Shown here: in pieces, positions 63,001 through 64,000 of the stretch
Numbering within the stretch: the first letter of the stretch is position 1
Layout of the letters: the number at the start of each line of letters is the position of its first letter
Source of the DNA: Leadbetterella sp964489955
GTDB lineage: Bacteria > Bacteroidota > Bacteroidia > Cytophagales > Spirosomataceae
Direction: 5' to 3'
Assembly (NCBI GenBank): GCA_964489955.1
Contig: CAZBAV010000003.1
Location: 69,936-133,935 of the forward strand
Length of the DNA: 64,000 nucleotides
Translations under genes and position numbers: made by a program
The notes under the pieces: generated by a model
Told to the model about the DNA's origin: nothing
The model's input: the letters and a program-made list of their open reading frames with translations, nothing else
The model's database searches: none

Positions 63001-63894
63001 GTGCGATGAAACGGTAATCGTGGTAGTAGCATTATATAACTTGGGGGTTATCACAAACCTTAACCTGCCCATAAAGTCATATACATAGGCTGTAATGAGA
63101 AGCTCAGAGCCTGTTTTTGACTTCTGCTGCTTCTGTATCAATCGTCCTGATTTGCTGCCTCTGTACTCAATGCTTTCGTTTCCGTCTTCGTCCTTCACCC
63201 AGGTGCGTATGAGCTGGCCTGTGCTGTATGTACCGGTTCCCGAAATGGTATTTTCATCTGTTATGACGTACTTGCGTATTCCTGCTCCGGCAACTTCATA
63301 ATCTTGCTGTGTTCCCTGAGAGCTTAGCGTCTGGAAGGCTTCACCGGGAGCAAAAGACTTCAGCACTCTACTCATAGGCGAGGCCTCGTATTCCGCTACT
63401 TTGCTATACGGTTTGGTATCGTTATAAAAGCTCTGAGCTGCGGTTTCTATATTACTTAGGTATTGCCCCGAAGCCGAACCAGCCGGAATGGGAAGATAGC
63501 TTTTATCTGTACGTCCTATAGCATCCAGCGTACCACTACCGGAAACGATGTCCTTGCCCAATGGTGTAACAGCATAGTTTACGGTCTGATATGGCCTTTG
63601 ATATCCATCCAGATACTGGATAAGGGTATGGCTCTTTTGCGGATCGTTTAGGTCATTCGGATTGGTAGTTGGCACCTTAGCGGTTTGTACCTTTACCCAC
63701 GGGAGGGTATTGTTAGGCGTAACCTGAGCTTTGGCAAAGTGAACAGGTAATAGTGAACAAGTAACAATAAAAAGAATAACTATTTGCTTTGTTTTGCTTC
63801 TTAACTGTTCACCGCAGCGGCGGCCGCTATTCGTTGTTAACTTTTCACTATTAGTTATTAACTGTTCACTATTCGTTGTTAGTTGTGTTCTCAT
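60079..63894 (-). CDS. Rhs/YD-repeat polymorphic toxin
   Basis: A 1271-residue exported protein. After an unusual repeat-encoded N-terminus a hydrophobic signal (IVILFIVTCSLLPVHFAKAQ) precedes a DUF6443-like N-terminal region. YD repeats form the shell, closing with NDHLGSTRIII, FQGKEYVDFEGYEIYDFHTRGYDPWTGRF and IDPDGQ, the Rhs-associated core. A Gly/Ala-rich pre-toxin follows, then LSEVVIRAKR (residues 1114-1123). The last roughly 80 residues (HNFPYSFDDLI, FQHPGTMTGKSGFFEIGV, DHRVFKAR) are a variable toxin, possibly a small RNase of the BECR type; that class is a guess. ATG 63894 overlaps the upstream stop as ATGA and is preferred to the ATG at 63903. The immunity candidate is 2 bp downstream. 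Confidence 0.85.
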   Translation of the reverse strand: MRTQLTTNSEQLITNSEKLTTNSGRRCGEQLRSKTKQIVILFIVTCSLLPVHFAKAQVTPNNTLPWVKVQTAKVPTTNPNDLNDPQKSHTLIQYLDGYQRPYQTVNYAVTPLGKDIVSGSGTLDAIGRTDKSYLPIPAGSASGQYLSNIETAAQSFYNDTKPYSKVAEYEASPMSRVLKSFAPGEAFQTLSSQGTQQDYEVAGAGIRKYVITDENTISGTGTYSTGQLIRTWVKDEDGNESIEYRGSKSGRLIQKQQKSKTGSELLITAYVYDFMGRLRFVITPKLYNATTTITVSSHAEGLYIFRYDDRSRVVETQKPGAAAEYTVFNELGQAVLSQDGRHRESNTWLWVKYDGHGRTVMNGTLTSSLTREQIQSHFDGYSAPEHFEEPSLSGGNLLGYTNRSFPAELPITESNVKAVNYYDGYGWVNDVSLSFQLYENHRWNYSDGLPTGSMVRRLDTGAWMKTVLYYDDQNRLIQSQTKNRFGSVNRTDIVMDFEGKISENRTIYRRPGHDDLSISTLYAYDHTGRQTSVKHKVNGTEAPLAKYGYDEIGRLVRKYLGVADGDEIIIENSPQPHGDQDIAFRYVELLPGTISAENGTYLAGIAPGPLQTIDYSYTIRGQLRGINLNPSGEIDLSGGKVFGLKLDHHETGQTYNGKLNKQTWSTVRSSGVETRSFTYNYDNLDRIGSTSYSGVGAEDYGIPGIEYDANGNLAAMHRIGMVSPGNWGSIDILGYDYQNAVSNKLSHIVDYANQNIGFKDNGGFGTDYTYYPDGSLKSDANKGITLIEYNYLGLVDKVNFGAGKRIENIYDAEGVKLEQRLINGSTTHTTEYIGDLMYVNGVLETIMHDEGRVKTVNWGQSGAEARYQFFINDHLGSTRIIIERVSDTAALVQELHFGVWGEKLEGIGQEGDWKFLFQGKEYVDFEGYEIYDFHTRGYDPWTGRFNQIDGADQFASGYTGMGNMPTIGIDPDGQWVSFLIGAVTGGISGWQIGKAQGVKGSEMFGRIFSGAVIGALTAGIGTGVSAATASWGTIGSGMASGAVSGFVGGGFNSALAGGNFWQGAGRGALLGGALGGGISYLNDVYTDWSIKQELFSSDYALAQQGDPTYNGGTLSEVVIRAKRNAGIKLSLVGAARGRALGAFAATTTFLNSPPKSDGIYQTFGLEDYLGGAIAKRLASSTVGRLSSNTIGRAYSHSFKYSDKVRMRAITDPRAHNFPYSFDDLILKTNPILKDGGYRIFQHPGTMTGKSGFFEIGVTKNGFIDHRVFKAR
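63828..63888. repeat. 21-bp/heptanucleotide tandem repeat at the Rhs N-terminus
   Basis: On the minus strand, units such as AACGAATAGTGAACAGTTA and AACTAATAGTGAAAAGTTA repeat with a 21-bp period made of 7-nt steps, encoding TNSEQLI, TNSEKLT and TNSGRRC. Related GTGAACA units recur at about 63739-63765, inside the signal-peptide coding region. The tract lies between the start codon and the true signal peptide. Confidence 0.65.
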
Positions 63895-64000
63895 GGCTCG
63901 CATACGTTTACAGTGACATTAATTACATTAGAGGGATTATTAGAATCCCTGGCCCAAAACTGTTGCGTACCTACACCCTGAAAAAAGATAAAAGTGAACG
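63891..64000 (-). CDS. C-terminal end of an upstream secreted protein, partial
   Basis: The last 35 codons of an open frame that enters from the right edge (FFQGVGTQQFWARDSNNPSNV, ending VTVNVCEP). The sequence resembles the end of an immunoglobulin-like or PKD-type repeat domain of a secreted Bacteroidota protein. Its TGA (63893-63891) overlaps the preferred Rhs ATG as ATGA, so the two are translationally coupled. Confidence 0.55.
   Translation of the reverse strand, partial: FTFIFFQGVGTQQFWARDSNNPSNVINVTVNVCEP

Noticed and set aside
63739..63890. Short regularly spaced repeats resembling a CRISPR array
   Set aside because: The period is 7/21 bp with no unique spacers, and no cas genes are present. 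No CRISPR array was seen anywhere in the window.

Overview
The window reads as a Bacteroidota chromosome, most likely of the Cytophagales/Cytophagia group; this is inferred from gene content, not measured. Supporting signs are secreted proteins that start MKK... and are cleaved near FAQ/MAQ/HAQ, exact TAnnTTTG promoter -7 elements, few Shine-Dalgarno sites, several TTG/GTG starts, a CotH protein with lamin-tail and chitobiase-like domains, and Rhs proteins and integrases of the Bacteroidota type. A run of ten N at 57817-57826 shows this is a scaffold from a draft assembly.

Positions 1-49200 are chromosomal backbone. Envelope and secreted proteins include a GH3 glycosidase fused to a beta-lactamase-type domain (cut by the left edge), a CotH/lamin-tail protein, lipoproteins, an alpha-2-macroglobulin, a porin-like barrel, a DUF1287 protein and a DUF4153 membrane protein. 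Housekeeping genes are gcvT, yqgE, mraY (apart from any mur/fts cluster), mscS, rpsA, prfA, rdgB, smpB, hflX, valS and 5-formyltetrahydrofolate cyclo-ligase. Transport and regulation are covered by an ABC-F protein, a FucP-like sugar permease, a FUSC-family protein, and a TolC / HlyD lipoprotein / ABC-2 permease exporter with no ATPase beside it, followed by a Crp/Fnr regulator.

At 49204-49256 lies the 3' part of a tRNA-Phe(GAA) gene with no 5' half. A tyrosine integrase, an excisionase-like protein, two small or unknown genes, a VirD4/TraG-type coupling ATPase, a membrane protein, an inverted-repeat-rich intergenic region (candidate oriT) and a MobF relaxase-helicase follow. This is the left end of an integrative mobilizable or conjugative element in tRNA-Phe. 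Its right end is not in the window.

Beyond the N gap is a polymorphic toxin locus on the minus strand. A 1271-residue Rhs/YD-repeat protein has a variable C-terminal toxin region and a small immunity candidate 2 bp downstream. Next comes a displaced second Rhs C-terminus, damaged by a large deletion and a 1-nt frameshift, which still carries a Tox-REase-7-like domain and its own immunity candidate.

The least explained signals are: two interlocked perfect 11-bp inverted repeats just after the alpha-2-macroglobulin gene; a consensus promoter and terminator enclosing a roughly 140-nt RNA in front of smpB; TonB-box-like motifs inside the alpha-2-macroglobulin and the Rhs pre-toxin region; heptanucleotide repeat tracts, one of which forms the N-terminus of the Rhs protein; and a four-helix-bundle pseudogene flanked by such tracts.
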